Part shown: positions 10,306 through 18,924 of the stretch, piece after piece | How positions within the stretch are numbered: the stretch's first letter is position 1 | Layout of the letters: each line of letters starts with the position of its first letter | NCBI GenBank assembly: GCA_040751755.1 | Contig: JBFMHC010000007.1 | Location: 44,308-108,307 of the forward strand | DNA length: 64,000 nucleotides | Source: PFJX01 sp040751755 | Lineage (GTDB): Bacteria; Pseudomonadota; Gammaproteobacteria; Burkholderiales; Thiobacillaceae | Direction: 5' to 3' | Notes under the pieces: model-generated | Databases searched by the model: none | What the model saw: the letters and a program-made list of their open reading frames with translations, nothing else | Told to the model about the DNA's origin: nothing | Translations under genes and position numbers: made by a program

Positions 10306-11976
10306 ATGCCCGACCTCACCCGCTCCCCCACCTGGACCGCCCTCAAGACCGAACGCAAGGCCTGGAACGCCCTGCACCTGCGCGACCTGTTCAAGAAGGA
10401 CAAGCAGCGCTTCGCGCGCTTCTCCCTCGCCCTCGACGACGAGCTGCTGCTCGACTACTCGAAGAACCTGATCCGCCCGCAGACCCTGAAGCTGCTGCTC
10501 AAGCTGGCGAAGGAGGCCGGCGTGGAAGCCCTGCGCGACGCCATGTTCGCGGGCGAGCGGATCAACCACACCGAAGGCCGCGCGGTGCTGCACACCGCCC
10601 TGCGCAACCGCTCCGACCGCCCGGTCCTGGTGGACGGCGCGGACGTGATGCCCGAGGTGCGCGCCGTGCTCAAGCGCATGCGCGCATTCGCCGACCGGGT
10701 GCGCACCGGCAAGTGGAAGGGACACACCGGCAAGGCCATCACCGACGTGGTGAACATCGGCATCGGTGGCTCCGACCTCGGCCCGGCCATGGCCTGCCTG
10801 GCGCTCAAGCCCTACGGCGGCAACGTCCGCGCCCACTTCGTCTCCAACGTCGACCCCAGCCACCTGCACGACGTGCTGGAGGACCTGGACCCCGCGACCA
10901 CCCTGTTCATCGTCGCCTCCAAGACCTTCACCACCCAGGAGACCCTGCTCAACGCGCAGGCCGCGCGCACCTGGCTGCTGGACAACCTCCCCTCTCCCGC
11001 CGGGAGAGGGGCCGGGGGTGAGGGAGCAACGCTGGCCATCCCGAAACACTTCGTCGCCGTCTCCACCAACGAGACCGCGGTGCGAGAGTTCGGCATCGAC
11101 CCCGCCAACATGTTCGGCTTCTGGGACTGGGTGGGCGGCCGCTACTCCCTGTGGTCCGCGATCGGCCTGCCCATCGCCCTCTACATCGGCATGGACGCCT
11201 TTGAGGAACTGCTGGCCGGCGCCTTCGACATGGACGAGCACTTCCGCAGCGCGCCGCTCGACGCCAACATGCCGGTGATCCTCGCCCTGCTCGGCCTGTG
11301 GTACGACGACTTCTGGGACGCCCAGGCCTATGCCGTGCTGCCCTACGAGCAGCGCCTCGCCCGCTTCCCCGCCTACCTGCAGCAGCTCGACATGGAATCC
11401 AACGGCAAGGGCGTGATGCGCGACGGCAAGCCGGTGAAGGTCTCCAGCGGCCCCATCGTCTTCGGCGAGCCCGGCACCAACGGCCAGCACGCCTTCTACC
11501 AACTCATCCACCAGGGCACCAAGCTGATCCCCTGCGACTTCCTCGCCGGGCGCGAATCGCACAACGACATCAACGGCCAGCACGCGGTGCTGCTCTCCAA
11601 CTTCCTCGCCCAGACCGAGGCCCTGATGCGCGGCAAGACCGCCAAGGAGGTGGAATCGGAACTGGCGGCGGCAGGCATGCCGAAACGCGAGGCGCAGGCC
11701 CTGATCCCGCACAAGGTCTTCCCCGGCAACCGCCCCAGCAACTCCCTCGTCTACCGCCGCCTAACCCCCCGCACCCTCGGCCGCCTGATCGCCCTCTACG
11801 AGCACAAGGTGTTCGTGCAGGGCGCAATCTGGGGCGTGAACAGCTACGACCAGTGGGGCGTGGAACTCGGCAAGCAACTCGCCAAGGCGATCCTGCCGGA
11901 GCTGACCGGCAAGGCCGCCGAAGGCGCGCACGACGCCTCGACGGCGGGGTTGATCCGGCACATACGCAGCACCTAA
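10306..11976 (+). CDS. pgi: Glucose-6-phosphate isomerase with an in-frame repeat-derived insert
   Basis: Pgi interconverts glucose-6-phosphate and fructose-6-phosphate, linking glycogen turnover to glycolysis. The 556-residue protein carries the family signatures VNIGIGGSDLGPAM, the QLDMESNGKG active-site Glu region, the His in GQHAFYQLIHQGTKLIPCDF, and the C-terminal Lys in VQGAIWGVNSYDQWGVELGK. Around residues 228-242 the protein reads PSPAGRGAGGEGAT, encoded by a GC-rich palindromic repeat that recurs in this window, and is about 11 residues longer here than E. coli Pgi. The insert sits between two well-conserved blocks (ending ARTWLLD and starting KHFVAVSTN), consistent with a tolerant surface loop. 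Its TAA stop overlaps the stop of the convergent phosphatidyltransferase. Confidence 0.95.
   Translation: MPDLTRSPTWTALKTERKAWNALHLRDLFKKDKQRFARFSLALDDELLLDYSKNLIRPQTLKLLLKLAKEAGVEALRDAMFAGERINHTEGRAVLHTALRNRSDRPVLVDGADVMPEVRAVLKRMRAFADRVRTGKWKGHTGKAITDVVNIGIGGSDLGPAMACLALKPYGGNVRAHFVSNVDPSHLHDVLEDLDPATTLFIVASKTFTTQETLLNAQAARTWLLDNLPSPAGRGAGGEGATLAIPKHFVAVSTNETAVREFGIDPANMFGFWDWVGGRYSLWSAIGLPIALYIGMDAFEELLAGAFDMDEHFRSAPLDANMPVILALLGLWYDDFWDAQAYAVLPYEQRLARFPAYLQQLDMESNGKGVMRDGKPVKVSSGPIVFGEPGTNGQHAFYQLIHQGTKLIPCDFLAGRESHNDINGQHAVLLSNFLAQTEALMRGKTAKEVESELAAAGMPKREAQALIPHKVFPGNRPSNSLVYRRLTPRTLGRLIALYEHKVFVQGAIWGVNSYDQWGVELGKQLAKAILPELTGKAAEGAHDASTAGLIRHIRST
10986..11031 (+). repeat. REP-like palindromic repeat inside pgi (copy A)
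   Basis: A 46-base element built from a CCCTCTCCC/GGGAGAGGG hairpin followed by GCCGGGGGTGAGGGAGCAAC. It is nearly identical to the element at 22307-22352 (three differences in the shared part) and related to those at 22379-22423, 39138-39225 and 50041-50154. It is translated in frame within pgi. Confidence 0.8.
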
Positions 11977-12539
11977 GTCCGTGCGTGGGCCTTGAGAAAC
12001 GCCCGCGTCTTGCCGCCCCAGATCCACACGTAGCGCACCCCCGAGAGGGCGACCACGACGGCTGTGGCCTGCGCCATGGGCACGATGTGGCGGTCCAGGC
12101 CCCAGGATAGGGCCAGGTCCGCCAGGGTGAAGCTCACCAGCACGAACTCCATCGCCGTCGCCACCTTGCCGGAGATCGTCGGCCGCACGTCGAGGCCACC
12201 GGTGAGGCGGCGGTAGGCCTCGGCGCCGGCGAGGATCACGGCGTCGCGGATCGCCACCGTCCACAAAAGCCAGATCGGCAGCAGGCCGGTGAGGCACAGC
12301 ATGGTGGTGGTGGTGAGCAGCATCAGCTTGTCGGCGATGGGGTCGAGCCAGGCGCCGAGCACACTGCGCTGGTTCAGGAGGCGCGCGAGGTTGCCGTCCA
12401 GCAGGTCGGTGAGGGCGGCGGCGACGAACAGCCAGAAGGCGCCGTCCACGTCACCCTGCCAGAGCTGCCAGGCGACGCAGGGGGTGAGCACGATGCGCGC
12501 GGCGGTGAGCAGGTTGGGCAGGGTCCAGTTGCCGCTCAT
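11973..12539 (-). CDS. CDP-alcohol phosphatidyltransferase family protein
   Basis: A 188-residue integral membrane enzyme that transfers a phosphatidyl group from CDP-diacylglycerol to an alcohol. The catalytic signature is complete: DLLDGNLARLLNQRSVLGAWLDPIADK matches D-x2-DG-x2-AR-x8-G-x3-D-x3-D. It begins LPNLLTAARIVLTP as in PgsA-type proteins, and further membrane helices include LLPIWLLWTVAIRDAVILAG. The acceptor could be glycerol-3-phosphate, but a second PgsA-like protein elsewhere cannot be excluded, so I give no symbol. I start at ATG 12539 because the frame upstream lies inside the neighbouring gene. The TAG stop overlaps pgi's TAA stop by four bases (CTAA). Confidence 0.88.
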   Translation of the reverse strand: MSGNWTLPNLLTAARIVLTPCVAWQLWQGDVDGAFWLFVAAALTDLLDGNLARLLNQRSVLGAWLDPIADKLMLLTTTTMLCLTGLLPIWLLWTVAIRDAVILAGAEAYRRLTGGLDVRPTISGKVATAMEFVLVSFTLADLALSWGLDRHIVPMAQATAVVVALSGVRYVWIWGGKTRAFLKAHART

Positions 12540-12553
12540 CGCTCGAACCGGTC

Positions 12554-13948
12554 TCAGTCGGGCAGCTTCTTGCCCGGGTTGAGGATGCCGTTGGGGTCGA
12601 ACAGGCGCTTCACGTCGCGCATCATCGCCAGGGTCGGGGCATCCAGTTCCTTGGCCACGTAGCGGCGTTTTTCCGAGCCGATGCCGTGCTCGCCCGAGAG
12701 GCTGCCGCCCAGGCCCAGCACCGCCTCGATGAGGGCGTCGTGGCAGGCGTGGGCGCGCGCCATCTCGGCCGGGTCGTCGGGGTGCACCATGAGGTTGACG
12801 TGCAGGTTGCCGTTGCCGGCGTGGCCGAAGCTGACGATGGGCACGTCGTGGCGGTGGCCGAGGGCGTCGATGGCGTTCACCAGGTTGGCGAGGCGGCCGA
12901 TCGGCACCACCACGTCCTCGTTGATCTTCAAGGGCGCGATCTTTTTCACCGCCATTGAAAGCGACTTGCGCGCGGTCCACAGGCGGGTGATGTCGGCCTT
13001 GGCGAAGCCGGAGAGGATCTCCAGCAGGCCCTCGCCCACCAGGGCCTGCTCCAGGGCGGCGATCTGGCGCGGCACGTCCTCCTTCGCCCCGTCCGCCTCC
13101 ACCATCAGCACCGCCTGGGTGCCGGCGGGCAGGCCGGCGTTGACCACCTGCTCGCCGCCGTATTCGGTGAGCACGTCGATGGCACGGCGGTCCATGAACT
13201 CCAGCGCACAGGGTGTCACCGGCTGGTTCATCACCCGCTGCACGGCGGCGCAGGCGGCGGCATTGGAATTGAAGCAGACGCGCAGGGTGGCCACCGTCTC
13301 CGGCGCGGGGACGAGGCGCAGGGTGGCCTCGGTGATCATCGCCAGGGTGCCTTCGGAGCCCACCAGCAGACGCGACAGGTCGTAGGCGGTGGCGTACTTG
13401 CTGGTGCGGCCGCCGACGCGCAGCTCGCGCCCGTCGCCAGCCACGGCGCGCAGGCCGAGGACGTGGTCGCGCGTGGCGCCGTACTTCACGCAGCGCGGCC
13501 CGGCGGCGTTCATCGCCAGGTTGCCGCCAATGCGGCAGTAGGCGCCGGAGCCGGGATCGGGGGCATACATGAGGCCGGCGCTGCGGGCGAGGCGGTCGAC
13601 CTCCTCGGTGATCACGCCGGGCTGCACCACCACGTAGCGGTTGGTGGCGTCGAACTCGATGACGCGGTTCATGCACTCGAAGCTCACCACCACGCCACCC
13701 GGCACCGGCATGGCGCCGCCGACGTTGCCGGAGCCGGCGCCGCGCGGGATCAGCGGGAAGCCGTGGCGGTTGGCGAGGCGGACGATGGCCGCCACCTCCT
13801 CGTGCGTGTGGGGGAACAGCACCGCCACGGGCGGGCAGCTGCGCGGCGTCTCGTCGCTGGCGTAGAGCGCCAGGGTGTCGGCGTCGGCGCGCGCGCGCTC
13901 CGGTCCCAGGAGGGACTGGAGTTCTTCTAGGAGGGCGGGGGTGAACAT
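12554..13948 (-). CDS. FAD-linked oxidase, GlcD / D-lactate dehydrogenase family
   Basis: A 464-residue flavoprotein that oxidises a 2-hydroxy acid such as glycolate or D-lactate. The N-terminal FAD-binding 4 domain shows PLIPRGAGSGNVGGAMPVPGG, VQPGVITEEVDRLA, PDPGSGAYCRIGGNLAMNAAGP and the Tyr-rich KYGATRDHVLGL segment. The C-terminal FAD-oxidase domain shows HVNLMVHP, GGSLSGEHGIGSEKRRY and a terminal FDPNGILNPGKKL. These are hallmarks of GlcD and Dld-type enzymes. The usual GlcE/GlcF partners are not adjacent, so a stand-alone D-lactate dehydrogenase is possible. Start taken at ATG 13948; the frame upstream runs into palindromic repeats. Confidence 0.9.
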   Translation of the reverse strand: MFTPALLEELQSLLGPERARADADTLALYASDETPRSCPPVAVLFPHTHEEVAAIVRLANRHGFPLIPRGAGSGNVGGAMPVPGGVVVSFECMNRVIEFDATNRYVVVQPGVITEEVDRLARSAGLMYAPDPGSGAYCRIGGNLAMNAAGPRCVKYGATRDHVLGLRAVAGDGRELRVGGRTSKYATAYDLSRLLVGSEGTLAMITEATLRLVPAPETVATLRVCFNSNAAACAAVQRVMNQPVTPCALEFMDRRAIDVLTEYGGEQVVNAGLPAGTQAVLMVEADGAKEDVPRQIAALEQALVGEGLLEILSGFAKADITRLWTARKSLSMAVKKIAPLKINEDVVVPIGRLANLVNAIDALGHRHDVPIVSFGHAGNGNLHVNLMVHPDDPAEMARAHACHDALIEAVLGLGGSLSGEHGIGSEKRRYVAKELDAPTLAMMRDVKRLFDPNGILNPGKKLPD

Positions 13949-13984
13949 GGGGTGGGGTCGCTTACGCCGTGTATGCGATGGCAG

Positions 13985-14180
13985 GCTGCGCCTGCCTCCC
14001 CCTCGCCCCGGCCCTCCCCCTCCAGTGGGGAGGGAGCGAAACACCCCTCTCCCTTGAGGGGACCAGCCCGCAGGGCGCAGGACGCAACAATGTTGCGGTC
14101 CCGAGCGAAGCGAGGGATGGGCCAAAGGCCCACAGAGGGGCAGGGGAGAGGGTGGGGCGGGCCTTGCCCGCCCTGCAATC
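13985..14180. repeat. Intergenic REP-like repeat cluster (locus E)
   Basis: This gap between two minus-strand genes is filled with GC-rich palindromic units: CCCTCCCCCTCCAGTGGGGAGGG, CCCCTCTCCCTTGAGGGG, a 15-base palindrome CGCAACAATGTTGCG at 14083-14097, and an AGGGGCAGGGGAGAGGG unit. The layout resembles tandem or inverted REP units. No open frame looks real here. Confidence 0.65.
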
Positions 14181-14188
14181 CCGCCCCA

Positions 14189-14770
14189 TCACCCCAGGCA
14201 CGCCTCCACCACCTCCGCCACCTTCACCAGGGCGTCGGAATCGGCATAGCGGGCGTGCACCTCGGCGATGGCGGCGTCATACAGGACGCGGTTGAAGGGC
14301 GTGGCCATCTGTTCCTGCATGCAGTGCCGCAAGGCCTGGGTCATCACCTTGTCGAGCGAGACGATACGGCGCGCCATGACGATGCCGTCGTCGGCGTTCA
14401 CCAGGGTGATCTTCAGGCGCGCGCGATCGCCGGTGGCCTCCTGCGGCAGTTCGCGTTCCTCCGCCGGCACCAGGTGCGCGTTGAAGGCGGCGTCGGACCA
14501 CTCGCACACGTCCTTGATCTTGTACAGCAGGAAGGCGGCGGCGCCGTGGGTGAACAGGCCCACCTCCACCGCCGCGCCGCGCAGGCCCTGCACCTCGCCC
14601 GGCGTGGGGCCGTTCCAGAACAGGGTCAGTTCGTGCGCGCCCTGGCGGTAGACGTAGCGCACGCCCTCGTCGTACTGCGTGTGCCGCTCGGACCAGCGCT
14701 CGCCCACCTGGGGCTCGGCGGCGACGAACTCGGGACGGGCGAAGGTGTGGGGCTCTTTGCGCTCCGTCAC
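14189..14770 (-). CDS. Conserved-looking protein of unknown function
   Basis: A 193-residue soluble protein starting at GTG 14770, whose codon overlaps the stop of the upstream SseB-like gene as GTGA, so the two are almost certainly co-translated. I do not recognise the family. It has no signal peptide or membrane segment. Aromatic-rich strands (RYVYRQGAHELTLFWNG, GLFTHGAAAFLLYKIKDV) precede a charged helical C-terminus. The mix suggests an alpha/beta fold. Its only contextual hint is coupling to the SseB-like gene. Confidence 0.75.
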   Translation of the reverse strand: MTERKEPHTFARPEFVAAEPQVGERWSERHTQYDEGVRYVYRQGAHELTLFWNGPTPGEVQGLRGAAVEVGLFTHGAAAFLLYKIKDVCEWSDAAFNAHLVPAEERELPQEATGDRARLKITLVNADDGIVMARRIVSLDKVMTQALRHCMQEQMATPFNRVLYDAAIAEVHARYADSDALVKVAEVVEACLG

Positions 14771-15180
14771 TCCGCCTCCTCGGGCAGCAGGCCCACGAGC
14801 ATGGCCACCATGTCGGGATCGAAGTCGAAGCCCAGATCCATGCCGGGGTTGATGGACAGCCCCATGTTGCCGCCCATGCGGCGCAGGATCCAGGCCATCT
14901 CGGTGAGCAGGCCGCCGGAATAGCCGGGGAATTCGGCCGCCAGGGCCTTGGCGCGCTCGGGTGCGGAGAAGGTCACCAGCACGCGGTTGCCGTCCTCGTC
15001 CTCGATCACCAGGGGCTCGGCCTTGGTGGAGGTCTGGAAGCCCATGATCTGGTGCTTCTCGTCCTTCACCGGCATGAACACCTGCAGGTCCAGGAGGCGT
15101 TTGGCGAAATCCTCGGGGTCGACGCGGCCTTCCGCCAGTTCGACGAGCAGGCGTTCGATATCGTTGCGGGGGGTATCCAT
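14767..15180 (-). CDS. SseB-family N-terminal domain protein (unknown function)
   Basis: A 137-residue protein. The core resembles the SseB N-terminal domain: a helical start (NDIERLLVELAEGRVDPEDFAKRLLD), then QVFMPVKDEKHQIMGFQ, PLVIEDEDGNRVLVTFSAPERAKAL. SseB domains were first noted in an enhanced-serine-sensitivity protein, and most members have no defined role. The C-terminus, rich in Met/Gly/Asp, is acidic. ATG 15180 is chosen because sequence upstream has no coding character. It is followed by the coupled unknown gene at 14189-14770. Confidence 0.72.
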   Translation of the reverse strand: MDTPRNDIERLLVELAEGRVDPEDFAKRLLDLQVFMPVKDEKHQIMGFQTSTKAEPLVIEDEDGNRVLVTFSAPERAKALAAEFPGYSGGLLTEMAWILRRMGGNMGLSINPGMDLGFDFDPDMVAMLVGLLPEEAE

Positions 15181-15434
15181 GGTCGCTACAGGGAAATGCG
15201 GGGGTTTCAGGTCAGGCAGGATAGCACCACGCGCGCGCCTCGGGGCAGCGGCCGCTGAGCCATTCTGCTCATGCACCGTGCCGGCGCGATTCATGGCCCT
15301 GTAAAGCCTGCCGCGCACGATGCCGGTGCAGCGTTCCGGTGCGTCGTCGCCAACAAACACAAGCGCGCAAACCGCGCCGCGCCGGACCTCCCCCCAGCCA
15401 CCGCCCGTCACCCCAAGGTCAAGGAGCCCCACAC

Positions 15435-15995
15435 ATGCACGCCCGCAAACTCGCCCTAGCCCTCGCCCTGGCCGCCGCCTTTGGCGCCCAGGCCGCCTCC
15501 GCCGCCGATCTCGCCCTGACCGCCGACGGCCAGTGGCACGCCTTCGACGTCGACGACATCGCCGCCGCCTCCGGCGGCCTGGAGTGGATCGACCTCGACG
15601 GCAGCGCCCTGAGCTTCTCCTTCAGCGGCCCCGCCACCCTGATGGTGGTCGACGGCGGCTTCGCCGGCGACCGCTTCGAGGTCTACGACAACGGCGTGCT
15701 GCTCGGCGCCACCTCCGCCGCCGTCGACAGCTATCCCGCCAGCGTCGGCATGGACTTCGAGGTCGCCATCGGCGATGCCGGCTACAGCCGTGGCGTCTAC
15801 CTCCTGGGCGGCGGCAACCACACCATCACCGGCATGCTCTCCACCTCCGCGCTCGACGACCTGGGCATGCCGCTCAACGCCACGGTCGGCGCCGTGCAAC
15901 TGCTCGCCGCCCCCGTACCCGAACCCGAGACCTACGCCCTGATGCTCGCCGGCCTGGGCCTGATCGGCCTCGCCGCCCGCCGCCGCGCCAACTGA
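15435..15995 (+). CDS. PEP-CTERM sorting-domain protein
   Basis: A 186-residue exported protein. It has an N-terminal signal peptide (LALALALAAAFGAQAASA, cleavage near residue 24) and a C-terminal PEP-CTERM tail: VPEPETYALMLAGLGLIGL followed by AARRRAN. Such tails are recognised by exosortase (EpsH/XrtA-type), which anchors or releases proteins linked to exopolysaccharide production. The middle is beta-rich and acidic, without a recognised enzyme domain. The start has AAGGAG 8 bases upstream. No exosortase is in this window. The 5'-nucleotidase starts 17 bases downstream, so the two may be co-transcribed. Confidence 0.88.
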   Translation: MHARKLALALALAAAFGAQAASAADLALTADGQWHAFDVDDIAAASGGLEWIDLDGSALSFSFSGPATLMVVDGGFAGDRFEVYDNGVLLGATSAAVDSYPASVGMDFEVAIGDAGYSRGVYLLGGGNHTITGMLSTSALDDLGMPLNATVGAVQLLAAPVPEPETYALMLAGLGLIGLAARRRAN

Positions 15996-16012
15996 CCCCG
16001 GAGACCAAGACC

Positions 16013-17767
16013 ATGAAACTGAAACAGATCGCCCTCGGCACCGCCCTCGCCCTCGCCTCCCTGGCCGCCGGCGCCGCCGCCCCGACCGCCACCACGGTGA
16101 AGCTCCTCGCCTTCAACGACTTCCACGGCCAGCTCGAATCCCCCGGCAAGTTCGACGGCAAGGTCGTGGGCGGCGTGGACTGGATGGCCGGCTACTTCGC
16201 CGACCGCAAGGCCGCCAACCCCCACACCACCGTGGTCTCCGCCGGCGACCTGATCGGCGCCACGCCCCTGCTCTCCGCCCTGTTCCACGACGAGCCGACC
16301 ATCGAGGCCATGAGCATGGCCGGCCTGGAGTTCAACGCCGTCGGCAACCACGAGTTCGACGAGGGCAAGACCGAGCTGCTGCGCATGCAGAAGGGTGGCT
16401 GCCACCCCACCGACCCGAACAGCTGCAAGGGCCAGTTCGTCGGCGCCCCGGTGCGCGACAACGGCGACTTCGCCGGCGCGAAGTTCAAGTTCCTCACCGC
16501 CAACGTCGTGGAGAACTCCACCGGCAAGACCGTGTTCGCGCCCTACGCGATCAAGCACTACGGCAAGGCTCGCGTCGCCTTCGTCGGCCTGACCCTGAAA
16601 GAGGCGCCGACCATCGTCACCCCCAGCGGGGTCGCCGGCCTGACCTTCAAGGACGAGGCCGCCAGCGTCAACGCCCTGGTGCCGAAGCTACGCGCGCGCG
16701 GCATCGAGGCCATCGTCGTGCTGATCCACCAGGGCGGCTCGCAGCCCGTGTTGCAGAACGCCACCACCATGAACCAGTGCAACGGCAACCTCGACGGCTC
16801 CGTGCTCAAGCCCATCGTCAACGCCCTGGACGACGCGGTGGACCTGGTGATCTCCGGCCACACCCACTCCGCCTACAACTGCCTGGTTGCCAACAAGGCC
16901 GGGCGCCAGATCCCGGTGACCAGCGCCAACTCCATCGGCCGCATCCTCACCGACATCGACCTCACCATCGACAACAAGACCGGCCACGTCACCCACGTCG
17001 TCGCGCAGAACGTCCTGGTCGACCAGGGCAACGCCGCCATCACGCCGAATGCCGAGATCAAGGCGGTGGTCGATGGCTACAAGGCCCTGGCGCAGCCCAT
17101 CGCCAACCGCGTGATCGGCCACATCAGCAGCGATATCAGCCGCGCCCCCACGGCCGCGGGCGAATCCGCCCTGGGCGACGTGATCGCCGACGCGCAGCTC
17201 GCCGCCACCAGCCAGACCGGCTTCGGCGAGGCAGTCGCCGCCTTCATGAACCCGGGCGGCATCCGCGCCGACATGCTGTACGCCTCCAGCGCCGCCGGCG
17301 AGGGCAACGGCAACGTCACCTACGGCGAGGCCTTCACCGTGCAGCCCTTCGGCAACAGCCTGGTGACCCTGACCCTGACCGGGGCGCAGATCCACACCCT
17401 GCTGGAGCAGCAGTTCATGGGCTGCACCGTCGGCTACCCGGTCGGTGCCCCCGCCACCGGCCAGCCCTACAACCGCATCATGCAGGTCTCCGCCGGCTTC
17501 ACCTACGCCTGGAAGGAGAAGGGCACCGACTGCGACAACGTCGATCCCGCCAGCATCAAGATCAACGGCGTGACCGTCGACCCGGCCGCGAGCTACCGCG
17601 TCACCGTCAACAACTTCATGGCCGACGGCGGCGACCAGTACTACGTGCTGCGCGAGGGCACCGACCGCCTCGGCGGCGCCCAGGACGTGGACGCCCTGGA
17701 GGCCTATTTCAACGCCCAGGGCGTGGTCGCCCCCGGCCTGCGCGACCGCATCGGCGTCGCGCCCTGA
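16013..17767 (+). CDS. Secreted 5'-nucleotidase / metallophosphatase
   Basis: A 584-residue exported enzyme that removes phosphate from extracellular or periplasmic nucleotides. A signal peptide (residues 1-23, ending AAGAAA) precedes a calcineurin-like metallophosphatase domain with the metal-binding motifs FNDFHGQ, SAGDLIG, GNHEFDEG and SGHTHSAYN. A C-terminal 5'-nucleotidase domain has MNPGGIRADM and TVQPFGN. Two Cys-containing insertions (HPTDPNSC; NQCNG) are also visible. A GGAG box precedes the ATG, and a hairpin terminator follows the stop. It could contribute to phosphate or nucleoside scavenging along with the PhoX-like and GDPD proteins further on. Confidence 0.93.
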   Translation: MKLKQIALGTALALASLAAGAAAPTATTVKLLAFNDFHGQLESPGKFDGKVVGGVDWMAGYFADRKAANPHTTVVSAGDLIGATPLLSALFHDEPTIEAMSMAGLEFNAVGNHEFDEGKTELLRMQKGGCHPTDPNSCKGQFVGAPVRDNGDFAGAKFKFLTANVVENSTGKTVFAPYAIKHYGKARVAFVGLTLKEAPTIVTPSGVAGLTFKDEAASVNALVPKLRARGIEAIVVLIHQGGSQPVLQNATTMNQCNGNLDGSVLKPIVNALDDAVDLVISGHTHSAYNCLVANKAGRQIPVTSANSIGRILTDIDLTIDNKTGHVTHVVAQNVLVDQGNAAITPNAEIKAVVDGYKALAQPIANRVIGHISSDISRAPTAAGESALGDVIADAQLAATSQTGFGEAVAAFMNPGGIRADMLYASSAAGEGNGNVTYGEAFTVQPFGNSLVTLTLTGAQIHTLLEQQFMGCTVGYPVGAPATGQPYNRIMQVSAGFTYAWKEKGTDCDNVDPASIKINGVTVDPAASYRVTVNNFMADGGDQYYVLREGTDRLGGAQDVDALEAYFNAQGVVAPGLRDRIGVAP

Positions 17768-17792
17768 GCCGCCACGCGACGGTCCTGACCAC

Positions 17793-17826
17793 AACGCCGC
17801 CAGGGGCAACCCGGGCGGCGTTTTTT
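17793..17826 (+). terminator. Rho-independent terminator after the 5'-nucleotidase gene
   Basis: Stem AACGCCGCC / GGGCGGCGTT with a short loop is followed by a run of T. It lies 26 bases past the stop and separates the nucleotidase from the Tim44-like gene. Confidence 0.85.
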
Positions 17827-17877
17827 CTTGCCGGCTCCATTAGAATCCCCGCTCCACACACACGGACACCCACCCCC

Positions 17878-18726
17878 ATGAAACACCTCATCCTCAGCCT
17901 GTTCGCCGTCTTCCTCGCCTTCGCCCTGCCCGTGCACGACGCGGATGCGAAGCGCTTCGGCGGCGGCAAGTCCTCCGGCTTCCAGCGCGAGGGGATCAGC
18001 CAGCGCCAGGCCGCGCCGCAGCGCAATCCCGATACCCCCGCGCAAGCCGCCGGCGCCGCCCAGCCGGGCAAGCGCTCCTGGCTCGGCCCGGTCGCCGGCA
18101 TCGCCGCCGGCCTCGGCCTCGCCGCCCTCGCCTCGCACCTGGGCCTGGGCGAGGAGTTCGCCAACATCCTGCTGATCGCCCTGCTGGCGATGGGCGGCCT
18201 GTTCCTGTTCAAGTGGCTGACGCGCGGCCGCCAGCAGGCCGCACCGCAATACGGCATGCAGTACGCCGGCGCGGGCAACGCCCCCGTCCAGGCGCCCGCC
18301 GCACCGGTGGCCGGCGGCATGGCCCCGGCGCCCCAGGCGGCCGCGGCCGAGCTGCCCGCTGGCTTCGACGCCGCCGCCTTCACGCGCCAGGCCAAGCTCA
18401 ACTTCCTGCGCCTGCAGGCCGCCTACGACGCCGGCAACCTGGACGACATCCGCGAGTTCACCAGCCCGGAGATGTTCGCCGAGGTGAAGCTGCAGCTGGA
18501 GGAACGCGGCGGCGCCGAGCAGCGCACCGACGTGCTCAACCTGGAGGCCGAGGTGCTGGAGGCGGTCGAGGAAGGCAAGCGCTACGTGGTGAGCGTGCGT
18601 TTCCACGGCCTGATCCGCGAGGAACAGGACGCCCCGGCCGCGCCCTTCAGCGAGATCTGGCACCTGACCCGCCCCGCCGAGGGGCAGCAGGGCTGGGTGG
18701 TGGCGGGCATCCAGCAGGAAGGCTGA
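17878..18726 (+). CDS. Tim44-like domain membrane protein
   Basis: A 282-residue protein with a signal peptide or N-terminal anchor (LILSLFAVFLAFALPVHDADA), a low-complexity Gln/Pro/Ala region, hydrophobic segments (GPVAGIAAGLGLAALASHLG and FANILLIALLAMGGLFLFKWL), an Ala/Pro linker, and a C-terminal Tim44-like domain from ~160 on. That domain starts FDAAAFTRQAKLNFLRLQAAYDAGNLDDIREFTSPEMF and ends WHLTRPAEGQQGWVVAGIQQ. Bacterial Tim44-like proteins are membrane-associated; their partners are not established. It has its own upstream region after a terminator and a palindromic hairpin at 18746-18765. Confidence 0.85.
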   Translation: MKHLILSLFAVFLAFALPVHDADAKRFGGGKSSGFQREGISQRQAAPQRNPDTPAQAAGAAQPGKRSWLGPVAGIAAGLGLAALASHLGLGEEFANILLIALLAMGGLFLFKWLTRGRQQAAPQYGMQYAGAGNAPVQAPAAPVAGGMAPAPQAAAAELPAGFDAAAFTRQAKLNFLRLQAAYDAGNLDDIREFTSPEMFAEVKLQLEERGGAEQRTDVLNLEAEVLEAVEEGKRYVVSVRFHGLIREEQDAPAAPFSEIWHLTRPAEGQQGWVVAGIQQEG

Positions 18727-18745
18727 GCCACGCCGCGCGACGACG

Positions 18746-18765
18746 ACGGGGGCCGCGGCCCCCGT
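18746..18765. terminator. Perfect 20-base GC palindrome after the Tim44-like gene
   Basis: ACGGGGGCCGCGGCCCCCGT is a perfect palindrome 20 bases past the stop codon. It can form a very stable hairpin in either strand. The following GTTTGCGTTTG is only weakly T-rich, so it may act as a poor terminator or as a 3'-end stabiliser. Confidence 0.45.
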
Positions 18766-18924
18766 TTGCGTTTGTGGGGCCGCCCTCGCGCGGCAGATCT
18801 CCCACACCCACGGCATGGCCTTTGACGCCGCCGCAGGTTTCCCGAGGCGGCCGTCTTGTGCTCAAATCCCCCCCTTTCGCCGCACCCGTCCGGCGCCCCC
18901 GGCGCCCCGCAAGTACCCGACACA

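Noticed and set aside
18727..18924. A TPP riboswitch before the ThDP enzyme
   Set aside because: The conserved CTGAGA and related blocks are absent; only a GC palindrome is present.
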